A stretch of 64,000 nt of DNA from assembly GCA_037951105.1 (NCBI GenBank), contig JBAMJV010010996.1, positions 1 to 64,000 on the forward strand, given 5' to 3'. Source of the DNA: Echinarachnius parma. Taxonomy: Eukaryota; Echinodermata; Echinoidea; Clypeasteroida; Echinarachniidae. Within the stretch, counting starts at the first letter, position 1; each line of letters begins with the position of its first letter. The translations under genes were made by a program, and so were the position numbers. Shown here piece by piece: positions 1-12,100 of the stretch. Below the pieces are notes generated by a model. That model was given only the letters and a program-made list of their open reading frames with translations. It was not told the origin of the DNA and ran no database searches.

Positions 1-459
1 CCCTTTAGTTTACTAGTACTACGCCATTCCAACCAGATATGTATGGAAGGAGATAAATCACATCAATATAAAAGCGTCGGACAGGACAGATGTCTTTTTC
101 CAAATACAGGAACAAGAACAAAGATAGTCGAGCGTCTATACCACAGACCTGAGTAGAAAGAAAAAACGATCGACTGGCCGCCCATGACTTTTGGAATCAA
201 GGATTTTGGTTTTACGGTATAACCATGGCATTTGGTCAATCTAATCTCTTGTCTATAATATTCCAATGTATACGACGGCGTAGTGGACTGATAGGGAGGG
301 GGGGGGGGTTATCTATTTATTTATTATTGACAAATTTGTCCTGTATAATATGTTGAATTGTTACCGCACTGTCTATGTAACTGCAGCGTCACCAGGGTTA
401 AGATTTTTTAAATGGATGACAGGTGGGGGGGGGGGGGGGGGCAAATGTAGCCAAACCTT

Positions 460-800
460 CTATAGAGGCCACCTGTCTATCAAGACCACCTGCGTTACAG
501 TTGGACCATCATCATTGAATACCTCGAAAACAGTGTACCTGGTACTGATAGCTCCACATGTCCATAAAGACCACAGTGCTCATAGAGCAAATGTGTACAT
601 GGTGTAAGTCTCCTGTATAGGTGTTATTTTGGGTTTATGAAGTTTTTGTCAAGGAACATGATGACAGGGGCGATCTATAAGGAAAATAATATAGTGTGAT
701 ACAGTCATCTGTCATAGCGGCCACCAAAAGTGATCCCCTGCAGAGACAAATCAATGTTATGAAATAATGCCTTTGCCCACTTTTCTTGTTTCCCTTGGGT
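460..800. repeat. Dispersed GGCCACC-rich repeat, copy 1
   Basis: Degenerate recurring phrases occur here (GGCCACCTGTCTAT, AAGACCAC, GCGGCCACC, TCCCTTGGGTGGTCACC). A related stretch lies at 40610-40745 (GTCTATATTAGC, CTTCCCTTGAGTGGCCAC). The two appear to be old copies of one interspersed repeat. I cannot define its ends. Confidence 0.4.
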
Positions 801-2136
801 GGTCACCGGTGTCACTATACAAATGTTAAACTGTATAAATTGTTTTGCATATATCAAGGACCTAATGGGGGAGAGGATCGGGTCGCCGAATGGGTAATAC
901 TACCCAAAAGGTGTCACTCACGCCCCTTCCCGCCCAATTACCTACGGCACCGGGGCGATCGTTTAGGCCCAAGTGTAACATTCGATTTGGTAATGAACTT
1001 GCAAGATGCCAACATACATACGAGAGTAGACTGTAAGTCTGTTTGATTGGGTGCGTTCACGTGCACTAATCCGGCCCAGAAGCCGCATTATTGAAACGCG
1101 TTTAAAGGACCTATAGCGTCTAGATGGCCTAATTTTCACAATTCGGCTCTCTATAATTATGTAATTTTTCTGAAGAAAACGAATGTGGCAGTCATTTCTC
1201 ATGAAATCAATCAATTTTGGGGTAATTAGTAAATATCTTATTGTCCTGGGAACGCCCCTTTTAAATCGCCAACATGTGACGTCATCTAAAGTATGGACTA
1301 AATGAACTAAATTATGTAGATGACGCGTCATGACGTAAGCCAATGAATTGTCAATCACATGTCAATCACGCTGCCGATTCTGGACCCTAAATGTGGGTGG
1401 GGCGTAAACTGGCTGCTAAATGAGATTTGGCATCAGAAAATTAGTCTTAAATCACTACTGTGTTTATTTTCATGGATTTTTTTTTCGCAGACCTATTTTA
1501 CAAGTCATCAACTATGGAATAAGTGACAAAGTACGTTGTATTCTTTAGGTCCTTTAAGTCGCATTTATATACTGTATATACGACCGAAACACGTCTCCAA
1601 GGTGTCGATTGCGGGCCAGAAAATTCAAGCGTAGTGGAAAGTGTTTGAGACCAATCGTTCGTAGCGAGTTGCAATAGTATAGCTACGGTGTATAATACAT
1701 TCATGTGAAACATTTTACGAATATTTGCAAATAATTAACACAACTGTATAATATGTGCACGTAATCGACAACAATATCCTTTTTTTTTCTGTGCAAATGA
1801 TAATTAACATGTATTGTTCACTTCCCGGGTATTTCATTGCTTACTATAATTTATAAAATTATGCAGCGTTTGATAAAGACTACGCCTGTCTGCGGGGACA
1901 TCATCATGTTATTTTTTTTAACGAGGTGGTTGTATGTTTCTCTATCTAGTTGCCAGATGGCCAAAAGCGGTGATGTTTGTTTTTCTTTCTAGAATGGACT
2001 TCAGTATGTTGTGATCGATGACTAAATAAAAAATGTATGCTTTGTTAGAAGAGTTAACAACCTTTCTCAGTCCTGATTTTATATCTCCAACGATGGTTTG
2101 AGGGTGGATGTGGGTACAGAGGCTATGGCACAAACT
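801..2136. other. Unique-looking AT-rich DNA, no gene seen
   Basis: No coding texture on either strand. A cAMP-response-element-type palindrome TGACGTCA lies at 1277-1284, and GACGTCATCTA there is partly mirrored by TAGATGACGCGTC at about 1317-1329. A function is not supported. Confidence 0.3.
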
Positions 2137-2206
2137 TTAAAGGGATCTAGTAACTTTGTTGACATGTGCAAAAACTGATGAATGGTTGATCAAATGTGTA
2201 TTGTTG

Positions 2207-3370
2207 CAAAGGCGCCGGAAGTGGGGGGGCAGGGGGGCGGCCGCCCCCCCCCCAATCCAAAAAGTGGGGGGGCAAAACGCAATTTTGCCCCCCCTCCAAA
2301 AAAAAAAAAAAAGAGTGGGAAAGACACAATCAAATGTATGAGCTTACGTTTAAAAACTAGTTTATACATCCATTTTCAATTTTCGGCGCGCTTAGCGCGC
2401 GAACAGATTATCTCAGTTTGTTGTAAACATCTGATGAGAGCATAACATTTTTATTATTTTTCTAAATTTCCTTCACAGGTATGGCATGCAGTGCACCAAA
2501 TTGCACCATTTCAAGTATATAAATGCAAAATCTTCCCCGTGGGAGGGAGATACCCCTCCCAAACCCTCCCCCTCTGGCCCTGCCCAAGCCCTCGGTCGCT
2601 TCGCTCCCTCGTGATTCATTATTGTAGGCCATATGGTTTATGTTGGAACTGTGTATGGCACTAAATACAATATTCATGTGTGAGTTTGGGTGCATATTTA
2701 TTAGTGCGTCAATTTTTTGTTTACTTCGTGAAAAATATATCAAATCATAACACGCTTTCCCAGATACAGTTAATCTTAAGCCCAAATTTCCTATCTAGGT
2801 ATGCACCAGATTGCACAATTTCAAGTCCATAAATGCAAAATCTTTCTTACCGTGGGAGGGGGATACCCCCTCCCAAACCCTCCCCCTCCCTCCCTGCCCC
2901 AGCCCTCAGGCGCTTCGCGCCCTCGGGACTCATTATTGGATGTGTGTTGTTGGATCGTACATATTGTTGCATAATTATGGTTTATGTTGTTGTGTGTGTG
3001 TGTTTTGGGGTACATATTTATTAGTGTGACAATTATTTGTTTTCTACGTGGGGAAAAATATATTAAAACTTCCTTGTCGATCAAATCATATCACGCTTTC
3101 CCAAATACAGCCGAATTCCCTATCTAGGTATGCACCAGATTGCACAATTTCAAGTCCAAAAATGCAAAAGCTCCGTACCGTGGGAGGGGGGACACCCCCC
3201 TCCCACACCCTCCCCCCGCTCAGTCGCTTCGCCCCTCGCAATGTCTCACTCTAACATCTGGCTCAAAGTTGGCAATCCAGAGTATGGTTGGGCATGAGCC
3301 CCTACACACACAAATTGTGAGCCCCCTTGGGGTTTTGCCCCCCAATCCAAAACTGCTTCCGGCGCGCCTG
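2207..3370 (+). mobile_element. hAT-type non-autonomous element with 8-bp TSD, nested in A1
   Basis: Left end CAAAGGCGCCGGAAG and right end CTTCCGGCGCGCCTG are inverted at 12 of 15 positions. The element is flanked by an exact 8-bp duplication TATTGTTG (2199-2206 and 3371-3378), the size expected of hAT transposition. The 1164 bp encode no transposase. The interior holds G/C homopolymer runs next to the left end, a palindrome of GGCGCGC type near 2385, and three tandem copies of a unit of about 325 bp. Confidence 0.85.
2466..3260 (+). repeat. Three tandem units of about 325 bp inside the hAT element
   Basis: Units begin near 2466, 2785 and 3113. Each opens with AGGTATG(GC)..CACC and TTTCAAGT, then CGTGGGAGGG and a run of TCCC-rich sequence that can pair with it, then a CGCTTCGC(GCC) hairpin. 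The first unit is the most diverged. Apparent open frames here are in non-conserved frames. Confidence 0.75.
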
Positions 3371-3935
3371 TATTGTTGTTATCTGTTGTGCCCACTAGGT
3401 ATTGTGTGACAATTTCAAGTTAACTGGGCGTTATAGGGCCGAGTAATGAGCACAAAATGCAAAGTGATATTCCGTAACTTATTGCACTGACTTTGTAAAC
3501 TGTTACGACTATCCAGTGGATAGTTTGCTAATTGAACACTTCAATCGTAAATATTTTTTAATGAAAGGGAAATTCGAAAAACAAAAAACTGTCCCATGAT
3601 TCTATTGTTAATACGAATTAAACAAGGTATGACGTTCCGCTGGAATTCCAATTTGATTTTGAGGATTTGGACAATGTTACTAGATCCCTTTAAAGGGTAC
3701 AACAAATGCATAAACAAAATAGATGCACTTCATTAAAACATATTCACCAGGTATGTGTTATTCTCCTTCATTAGTGGGTTGTTTGTTCCTGTTGTCCCGA
3801 GGAGGCAATTGACACAATTGACTGGTCCGTGATTTCACGCGTTATATTCTATAATTGTCTTTGGTTGAGTTTCATTGCCCTTTAATACAGAACCGTAGTA
3901 TGAAGTTATCTGACCAGCGGCAATCATATAGACCA

Positions 3936-4465
3936 TTAAAGGGGTAGTACAGTTTTGGTAAGGCTGAACTTTAGTAACCAAACATGGACAGTAACATTAT
4001 ACTCCACCATGCTCGAAAGGTATACAAAATTACAAACGACTAAGTAAAAAGCCTGTTATCATTCAAAAAGCGCCATTAAAACACAAGAGGGCGCTCTGTA
4101 AAAAGGCGTTGGTTTCAACCCTTTCTTATACAAAATTATGAATGTGATGTTTTATTGAAATAATGACTAAATAGAGAGATCATCAACAATTATTTAAAAA
4201 ACGCTTTTGAAATTTTTTTTAAAAAGTGTAAGCATTTTGTTTTATTTGTTGAAAAAATCATCTTATTATTTGTGCCCCAAATAATTATAAGATCAGATAT
4301 ATTTATTGATATTTCAGCCGTTTCTGGACCGATTTTGACCAAATAAAGTTTATTCTGCCATTAAAATTGCATGTTCTCTCGAATTCAATACTCAGTTTTT
4401 CATTACCTCACAAAAAAATTGTGATGTGCAGCGCCCTCTCTACCAAAACTGAACTACCCCTTTAA
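3936..4465 (+). mobile_element. Family C TTAA MITE, copy C1
   Basis: Begins TTAAAGGGGTAGTACAGTTT and ends with its near-complement (AAACTGAACTACCCCTTTAA). Length 530 bp. GAGGGCGCTCT near the left arm is mirrored by AGCGCCCTCTCT near the right, so the inverted repeat is long but imperfect. No coding capacity. Confidence 0.88.
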
Positions 4466-4718
4466 TCGAACAAACTTGAAGAAAACAACGTATACAATTT
4501 TTTTAAAAAGGTTATATAGGCCGAGATGTATTGCAATAGGTCGACTAGGTTTGTGTGTTATTAACAACAAAGTGAGAACTATAACATGCCCTAAACAAAA
4601 ACAAAATGTGTATTTATTCTGTGAACGTTTCGGTTGCAATTTTAATACAATTTATAAATTGACACTTCGATAAGTTTCTCTGTTCTTTATACAATTCTCC
4701 AGAATTGATACTGTTTAG

Positions 4719-4843
4719 GGTCCCGTTGCAGGAAGAGATGCAATTAATTGTAAGTCCGATCATGTGACAAAATGCGCACATCTGATTGGTTCAAAATAAT
4801 GCGCAACTTTGCAATCGATTGCATCTCTTTCTGTAACGGGACC
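4719..4843. mobile_element. GGTCCCGTTGCAG palindromic MITE (family B), copy B1
   Basis: Left arm GGTCCCGTTGCAGGAAGAG pairs with right arm ending AACGGGACC. The whole 125 bp folds as an imperfect hairpin. Related copies lie at 7897-8061 and 18663-18824. Confidence 0.8.
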
Positions 4844-5223
4844 TAGGTCATATTAAAATGTGCCAAAAGTGTAGACAGGTATTGGGTGTGTGTTTTCTTA
4901 ACATTGTTCACCGTCCATGATCACCGTACGAGATGTTCATACATCAGTACATCGAGCTTTGATTTGAAATCATTTAAGCGTGATTAACAGTGTGTTAATT
5001 TGTTGGTAACTATAATCTGTCACACAAAAATAGGAAACCGTCGCGACGTGCCCCGACCGTGAAATCAGGTGTAGATCATTAAAATATTCATCAGGGGAGC
5101 AGCAATGGGAATTATGAATATAACGACCTTTTTTCTCTTCTTTTTTTCGCTACGCAGGTTATGCGTGGTTGAATACGATTTGAATTGTGTCAGTGTAATG
5201 AATGGTAATGGAAGTCATTAAAG

Positions 5224-5462
5224 GCCCGGTCACATATCACCGGACAGCGTTCACGGATGCCCGACGAATTTGCGAAAATCACAATATCTGGTGGTGAAAG
5301 TCTTCTCGATTGCTTGGTGCACGAAACCTTCCGCCGGATAGAACAACGTACATCGCCCGACAAGGAACGGACAAGATATGCATACGAACGGAAACGAATG
5401 GATTGAAAATTGTACTTTCCGTCGGGCATTCGTTTACCCTGTCCGGTCATATGTGACCGGGC
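5224..5462. mobile_element. GCCCGGTCACATAT palindromic MITE with 7-8-bp TSD
   Basis: Left arm GCCCGGTCACATATCACCGG and right arm (inverted) GCCCGGTCACATATGACCGG stay complementary for about 45 bp. ATTAAAG occurs immediately on both sides (5217-5223, 5463-5469), a 7-bp duplication that could be read as 8 bp. The superfamily may be hAT-like; the ends do not decide it. Confidence 0.8.
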
Positions 5463-5927
5463 ATTAAAGCGCGCCTAACTGCCCTGGGGGGCTCCTAACA
5501 AGTATACCACCAGTTTTGTCAACTTGATTTTTTTTGTGCTATTCTCTCTCTCTTTTCTACTTTAGCCTTGAACGTGGTAAATTCAACGGAAGGCAGTGAG
5601 TGAATGGCAATAATAAAACCACCTCTCAAAAAAGTGCATTGCGTGTCCCATACACTGCAACAGCAGCTGCTGCCTGGTGCCATACTACAAAATGTGGTTA
5701 TGTTCCATGCTCCAAAAAAAAAAAAATCACGCTAGCTGGATAATATAATAACACCCATTAGTTATGTTGTTGTTAAGTTGGCATGCATGTACGGCAGTTT
5801 GTTCATATGTTACCTCAATGGTGTGTCATAATTCTCAGAGAGAGCAGTTTTGATAAATATTAAATTGTGGAACTTGTCATTATTCTAAGAGCACAGACCG
5901 TCGATAGAGGCTTATTTTTTCGGAATT

Positions 5928-6572
5928 TACTGTGGCATATTTCAAGATTACACTGTAAGTATACCTATTATTGTTTTTGAAAATTCTGTGTCATAATTTC
6001 CAAATAGCATGTTGTATTTAGTTTTCACTTGCATTATTTCGGAATTTTACTGACGTGTTATAATTCTTACAGCTCGGAGCTGCATTTTTGCGACTGCAGT
6101 GCCTGGATATGATAATAGTAATATGACAAATTTATATCGCGCTTAATGCAAACAAGCCTCTAGAAAAGGAAATTACAGTATACGAAGTAAAGAAATAGAG
6201 AGTGGTTGAGCTATGACTGATAATGTTGTTTGAAGAGATGATTTGTTTGTTATTATCTTTGAATGAATCAATTGAGGGAGAGTTCTTAACCCAGTTAGGC
6301 AGAGCGTTCCATAAATATGGTCCAATAATATGGTCCATTAAATATGACATGTACTTGATGTATGATGTGTGAATTTTCTGTGGCATATTCCAAGATTATA
6401 CTGTAGGTACCTATAATTGTTATTTGGGAAATTCTTGTGTCATAATTCCAAAATGTAACATTCTGTATTAATTTATGTTTAACTTGTATTATTTCGGAAC
6501 TTACTGACTTGTTAAGTATTACAGCGCGGAGCTGTTTTGTTTTTGTTTTTGCAACAGCAGTGCCTGGATATG
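5928..6572 (+). repeat. Direct duplication of about 190 bp
   Basis: Two related segments (about 5928-6114 and 6369-6572) share CTGTGGCATATT-CAAGATTA, TTCTGTGTCATAATT, TTATTTCGGAA-TTACTGAC and CAGTGCCTGGATATGA in the same order, separated by about 250 bp of unrelated sequence. Confidence 0.75.
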
Positions 6573-6734
6573 ACATGTGTATGATGTACGATGCGTGATG
6601 TTACATATTTTTGTATAACGATTTAGTTTAATTGGCTCATCCTCACTTGATGATCTTTTGTTAACATTCTAACATTCATGTTGTGTATAACAGTTATGTG
6701 TATCACATGCACTGTATGCACATATGTTCACGTT

Positions 6735-6825
6735 AACCTGCTCCCTATACTAGTTTTTGCAAATCCCTTGAGTTAATTCACCACCCACCAGGTTACCGTA
6801 TAGGCAAGGGGTTAATTTCATGGCT
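6735..6825 (+). repeat. Dispersed repeat with CCCACCAGGTT and GGGTTAA
   Basis: The run AACCTGCTCCCTA..TAG..TTGCAAATCCC..GAGTTAA..CCACCAGGTT..GGGGTTAA recurs in diverged form at 34648-34735 and about 54715-54800, with shorter echoes at 37905-37945 and 38300-38340. It is an old interspersed repeat of unknown class. Confidence 0.5.
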
Positions 6826-7292
6826 TTTCAAATGCTCTATTTGTCCCAATTTCAGTTTTTGGATGCATATCATAAACATTACAATCGTGCCAAGTTGCAC
6901 ATTATAACACAATTGCAAAAATATTGGAGCAAATCGTACGATTTATTTTAGCGAAATTGGTAAACAGTTGAAGATGACTTTACGTCGATGGAAACGCCTG
7001 GTTGTTATAACAGTTGCCTGTCTAAATTTGCGGATACGCGCTTCCGGTATTTGTTATATTATCAAGCATTGTGAAGCATAGGTCATTATAGTTCCAAAAA
7101 TATACGTTCATCACCTAAATGAGTGTTGTGTATTACCTGTCCATAATCAAGAGCTACTCAACAGTTGTCATGGTTACACATAATTTGATACAAGAACATG
7201 TGACATTACGAGCCAAAGAATATAAAGCAAGTGAAGAAGACGACCAGCTAATTTTAATGAACACGACTCGAGATACATATTATCGGTCATAC

Positions 7293-7846
7293 TTAAAGGA
7301 CAATGAAATCCAGAAAAATTGTTGTATGCACTATAATACACTAAATAGGATGAATAGTTCCTGAACATTTGAGCACAATTGGTCAAGAAATAAGAAAAGT
7401 ATGGCTCTTTGAATAGAGCCATTTATTTCTACGAGTGACTCAAATTGGCAACGCATTATGGCAAAGTAAGTGTTGTGGACTACTCCCTATACATTTTGTA
7501 CACAAAATTTCAATTTTGTTCAATTTTCTCAAAATGTATGTTTACCCTTCGTTTGAGTTCAACATATGTTTTGTATATTTGCATTTATACATAACATATC
7601 ATGAGTTGGGGGAATGGAAAAGTGTCACTATGAAGAAAACTGTAAAAATGGGAACATTTGTGTACAAAACATATGTGGAGTAGTCCACACACTTATCAGA
7701 GTGCGTTGCCAGTTTGAGTTCCCCATAGTAATAAATGGACATCTTCAAAGAGCCATCATAGTATTCGTGTTTCTTGCCCGATTATTCCTCCTAAACTCTT
7801 CAAGTCTATGAAAGCAATATTTTGCTTCGGTTATATTGTCCTTTAA
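7293..7846. mobile_element. TTAA MITE family D with long inverted arms
   Basis: Starts TTAAAGGACAAT and ends ATTGTCCTTTAA. Strong inner arms start at TGGCTCTTTGAA (7402) and end TTCAAAGAGCCA (7755), remaining complementary for about 80 bp down to GGACTACTCC near 7480 and its complement near 7675. Open frames on both strands are by-products of the palindrome. Confidence 0.85.
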
Positions 7847-8346
7847 AGGGATCTTAGTAACATTAAATTTGTCAAAATCATAAAATCTTACTTCACGGCC
7901 CCGTTGCAGAAAGAGATACAATCGATTGTAAGTTACGATTGATCGTAAGTCAGCAAATTTACGCGTTTCAACCAATCAGATTTGCGCATCTAGAACACGT
8001 GATCTGACTTACGATTAATTGCAACTTACAATCGACAAGTATCTCTTTCTGCAACGGGGCCCAGAACTCTGGTGGTTCATGCATCAGTTCAGACATTGTT
8101 GTTTTCATATCACAATATAAGCATGAAACAGGTTTCGGTTTTCGAATTTCCCTTCATCGAAATTTTTTCTCTGGAGAATTATAAATGTGTACAAAGTCAG
8201 AGCATTGAGTTCGCGAATATCACTTTGCATTTTCGCTCATATTGGCCATATGTCATAATGAGATGTTCACACATTACTCAGAGGACATATCAGGTCACAC
8301 AACTGCACATTATCCCTACCATAACAAAGTTATTTGATCCCTTCAA
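7843..8346 (-). mobile_element. Family A MITE, copy A2 (reverse orientation), carrying a nested family B MITE
   Basis: Left end TTAAAGGGATCTTAGTAAC; right end has decayed to GTTATTTGATCCCTTCAA. Between them the reverse-orientation family A sequence is interrupted at 7897-8061. A 117-codon open frame at 8072-8425 reads through the element and its flank and is not a gene. Confidence 0.85.
7897..8061. mobile_element. Family B MITE, copy B2, nested in A2
   Basis: GGCCCCGTTGCAGAAAGAGA at the left is exactly mirrored by TCTCTTTCTGCAACGGGGCC at the right, and the arms continue through ACAATCGATTGTAAGTT-type sequence. It is the best-preserved of the three copies. Confidence 0.88.
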
Positions 8347-10062
8347 TTTGGGGTGCTCTAAAGATTGCAGCGACCAACGATGTATCGCTCAATTTGAAAT
8401 TGGCAGGCGGTTGTTAGTTGTGTGATAATACAAATTATCACACAATACAAATTAGCGCCGCGATACAAATTAGTGAATAATATGAGTTGATGCCATAAAT
8501 TATTGTATACACATTCAACAGACCATGGAGGGTTTGCTTGCTTTGTATGTTGTATTTAGTGGTGGTTTTGTATTCTGTTTTCATTATTGTAAGGGATATG
8601 CAAATGGTCTACAAGCAGCGTTTTGTAGGTGGAATAGCGTAAACTTGCAGCAAAGTATACGCATTTGCCGAGAAACCTGAAACTGATTATTCCACAGATA
8701 TTACTTGCATTCTGTATCTACGTTTACCTTTTACTAGTTTAGAAAGTGATTGGTGGTACAATGCGGATGGTGATGTAGTAAACGTAGGTAATTTAAAATG
8801 TAGGTAAATTATGCAAGATGCTTAGAACTCTTGCGAAAGGAAGGCAAAATGGTGATGCATGGTACGCTTGATTATTACATGCCGTCGAGATTTCTGGTTG
8901 TTGAACATACTCTAACAACACTCAATTCGTATCGCTCACTCCATTAGCGGCACCTAGCAACGTCATTAAATCACTTCGGTCATGTCGGTAGAACAGGCTG
9001 AAAACAGACGACGGAATTTGTCCTAAAGTACGGAAGATAAATATATATAAAGAAAGCCGTTCTGAGCGTCGTTTTCTTAAGTGCGTTAAACGCCATTAAG
9101 AACCACAATCCATTGCATTAAAACAACGGATCATACAAAGGGTATTTATCTTTAAGTTAAGTTAGTGCGAAGAAAGCGCTTTAGAAGTGTCGACCCTCTT
9201 TTGAAGAGCGCAGTACTAGTGGTCTGAAGTGCCGCAACCCAACGCATTTTACAAATTTAGACTTGAAAAAGGTTGTTTGTTCTACCTTCATCGCAACCAT
9301 TTTAATTCCCTTCTCCTCTCCTTCGAGGCAAGGGAATTCGGCAAAACGCTCTAAATTGTCGAATTACGTGCTTCTGTGGTAAAACTCCGTCTGTATTTGT
9401 GTAGAAAACAACCCCGTCATGCCCGTGCGAAAGAGATGACGTCGTTGACTTCCTAACAAGCATTATCGAGCGTTCTCATGCCCTAAATTGGCACATCGGA
9501 ATCCTCTTTCCTTTTTCTTCCCCTGTTTTCCTTTTTTCTTGGCTGCATCGGTATAATTTAGGAGAGGAGAAATGACTGCCATATAGTTATCCGACTGTTC
9601 CTCCTGGGAGCTTCGGATTCTCCATTACCCCTAGTCAAGAAAGGATCTCAGCCTCTCAGGAACTTGGTGTTGGGTTGCAGCAGATGCAAGTTGAAGGGCA
9701 CGTGTGATGTTATTGGTTATTATTACCCATACAGCCTACGGGGGACTGGCGTACCTTTGTATTAAATCAATGGGAATGATGATATTTATGAGGGAACGCG
9801 GTCGTGCCTAATCTGTGACACCACACGTATGTTGACAGTGTAATATTTCAAATTATTATTTTGTTTTCTTTCTTTTCGATCGATTTTAACAAAACACATA
9901 CAGTATAATCGCCACAAATGCTGATAGCTCGTTTCTAATTATCGGAGAGCTTTATTCATGATATATGGTCTTGAAGTGATTGACTATTAGCGCGCAACCG
10001 TCACGTCAGAGTGTATTGTTATCAGTTCGTGGTTCAAGCACGTTGGCTCGCATCTTGTTCAC
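8347..10062. other. No gene or clear element seen
   Basis: The only notable structure is a perfect hairpin with 12-bp arms, TTGTGTGATAAT and its complement, at 8418-8445, followed by several ACAAATTA repeats. The rest lacks long open frames and recognisable repeat ends. Confidence 0.4.
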
Positions 10063-10888
10063 TGGGTGATTTCAAGTATGGTGTTTAAACCTGGTGTTAG
10101 TGTTTATTAAACACTAAATCGGGCTTAAACACCATACTTGAAATGACTTAGTGTTAGGATGGTGTTAACATGATGACCTCTGATTTCACCGTTGTACAAA
10201 CTTCCGTTTCCGACAGGCGGTGTTTATTGATATGGCAATATAATATCGTAGATGGTGTTGAGCTAGTGTTAGTGTTTATTAAACACTAACTGCAGCCTTA
10301 ACACCGTACTTGAAATGAGTTGGTGTTAGAGGTTTGACCTCGTACTTCCGGCAGTGCCACGTGGTTGCTGGTGTTTAGCGTCGTCTGCTAATCTGCCCAG
10401 TAGTGTTAGTGTTGAGCATGTATACGCAAAACTCCATAGAGATAACAACTTCCATAGGGATCGAAATGAAAGTCATTTCAAGTACAGATCGAGCTGGTGT
10501 TAGTGTTACTGTTGCTAGGTGGGCATTAAAATCACAATTCTGAACTGAAATGGTGGTGTTTTCGTTTGTCTAAGCATGTAAAAAGGGTATCAACCTAGAT
10601 AATTTGTGAATTTTTACTTAAGTGAGGTTTTTGAAACGCAATGAAAATCTAATTTTTTTATGAATGTATTTATTTGAATATCTATAGTAATTTACGCAAA
10701 TAAGGTCATACAATTCATATTTTTACCCATAAATCTGATATTCACATTTTTCACTACATAAATTATTTAGACCATTATTTTGGAATAGAATAATAATTCA
10801 TCAAAACAAATTGGAATAGCCAGTTTCTTTGTTTTTATACTTCTGCATTTGTATTGTTTGTGTTGTTTGTTTCATTTCTAACTATAAT

Positions 10889-11328
10889 TTAAAGGGTACC
10901 ACCACCCAAAAATAATAATCTTTGTAAAGAAAGGTAACATCTTTAGTATTCCATTCCTTCAATAAGTTCACAAAAATATGTTTTCAGAAAAAAATATATA
11001 ATTGGAAAACGCATCACCATTCTCAGCCATGCGGTCATGCGATCTGAATGCGCAGACTATTATGCGAGCAGAGCCAGCGGCGCTCTGTGCAGAACGAACG
11101 AATCATCCGGGATTCTATTGACGTACGCGTGAATTGCATTGGCGCACTCGCAAATGCCTGGCCCGTGTGGAACCACGAGATAGCCGTGGTTCCGTAAGTG
11201 GTCGAAATTAATTGCTTTGTTTATGAATTACACAACCCTTTGCAAAATGTTGGGTATCTATTTGATATCACAAAACGGTACCAAAACACATAATAATGTG
11301 TTGTCCTTTGCCTGGTGGTCCCCTTTAA
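10889..11328. mobile_element. TTAA MITE family F (TTAAAGGGGACCACCAGGC-type ends)
   Basis: Left end TTAAAGGGTACCACCACCC; right end inverted reads TTAAAGGGGACCACCAGGC. Length 440 bp, with a GC-rich middle (GAGCCAGCGGCGCTCTG) and CCACGAGATAGCCGTGG hairpin. Nested in the 10063-12672 element. Confidence 0.75.
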
Positions 11329-12007
11329 CTTTTTGAACACCAAAACAAACACTACAAATGTAAACCAGACCAAACCAACGATGTATCTATTTTGAACGAA
11401 AACTTATATTGGCCAGTTGTTTTGTACACACGTCACGAAATTGAGCGATTTTCGGGATTTCGTAACGTGATTTAGTAACGGTAGGTCCGAGCTTTACGGT
11501 TTGGAGCAATAAAACAAATCTCGGAGGTGGGGGGGGGGGGGGAATAATGGCCCCCAGCCTTGTCGAGCCATATGTACAATATCATACAGAGGTGGTTAAT
11601 TCCTGTGATTCTTGCAAAATTGTTACCCACTTTTCAGGCAACTAATTATTTTCGAAACCAGAATGTTTTTCTAAATAGGCCTAATTATACGTTCTAGCTC
11701 CCATGTTTTAAAAAAGCCTATGAATGACTGCTACTTTCAAAATACTTAGTTTACACCTTTTCAGTTCGATGTTGAGAATGAGAAAGATCAGAATCTTGTT
11801 GTCATCAGTTTATATTTGAAACATCGTGATTCATGATGATTATTTGTCCCCCCCCCCCCCCCCAACACACACTCCTCTAGAGGACCCTGTACGTAATGTA
11901 TGTACACTGACAATTGTTTGTACATCTTTGACATTTTATAAAAACTTGTAATTGAGTTCAAAGCTCTACGAGATTTGTTTTTAATAATGGCCAAAAAAAA
12001 AGAGTTA

Positions 12008-12100
12008 CCACATCGGGGACTCGAACCCACTTCTAACAATTAATTTATTACGTGATACACGTGCGATCGACCGGCCTTACCCACTCCGCCACAGAATCCC
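12008..12100 (-). tRNA. tRNA(Ser/Leu)-like Pol III cassette, probably pseudogene or SINE head
   Basis: On the minus strand the sequence starts GGGATTCTGTGGCGGAGTGG, a near-perfect class II tRNA box A context, and about 60 bases later has box B (GGTTCGAGTCC). A run of nine T follows within 20 bases of the tRNA-like end, as expected of a Pol III terminator. The anticodon and variable arms do not fold well and the acceptor ends do not pair. It lies inside the 2.6-kb element at 10063-12672. Confidence 0.55.

Larger units (their letters stand above)
2137..3693 (+). mobile_element. Family A TTAA MITE, copy A1, split by a hAT-type insertion
   Basis: Starts TTAAAGGGATCTAGTAAC and ends GTTACTAGATCCCTTTAA, so 18 bp of terminal inverted repeat including the TTAA. 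The left 70 bases end at 2206 and the element resumes at 3371 with the rest of the family sequence, including the internal hairpin ACTATCCAGTGGATAGT. Without the insertion it is about 390 bp. The TTAA plus AGGG termini match the T2/Kolobok group of MITEs. Confidence 0.85.

Noticed and set aside
963-1358. 131-codon minus-strand open frame
   Set aside because: No family texture, no splice or start context, and it is in the length range expected by chance in 64 kb of six frames.
8072-8425. 117-codon open frame
   Set aside because: It reads through family A MITE sequence in reverse orientation; other copies do not keep the frame.
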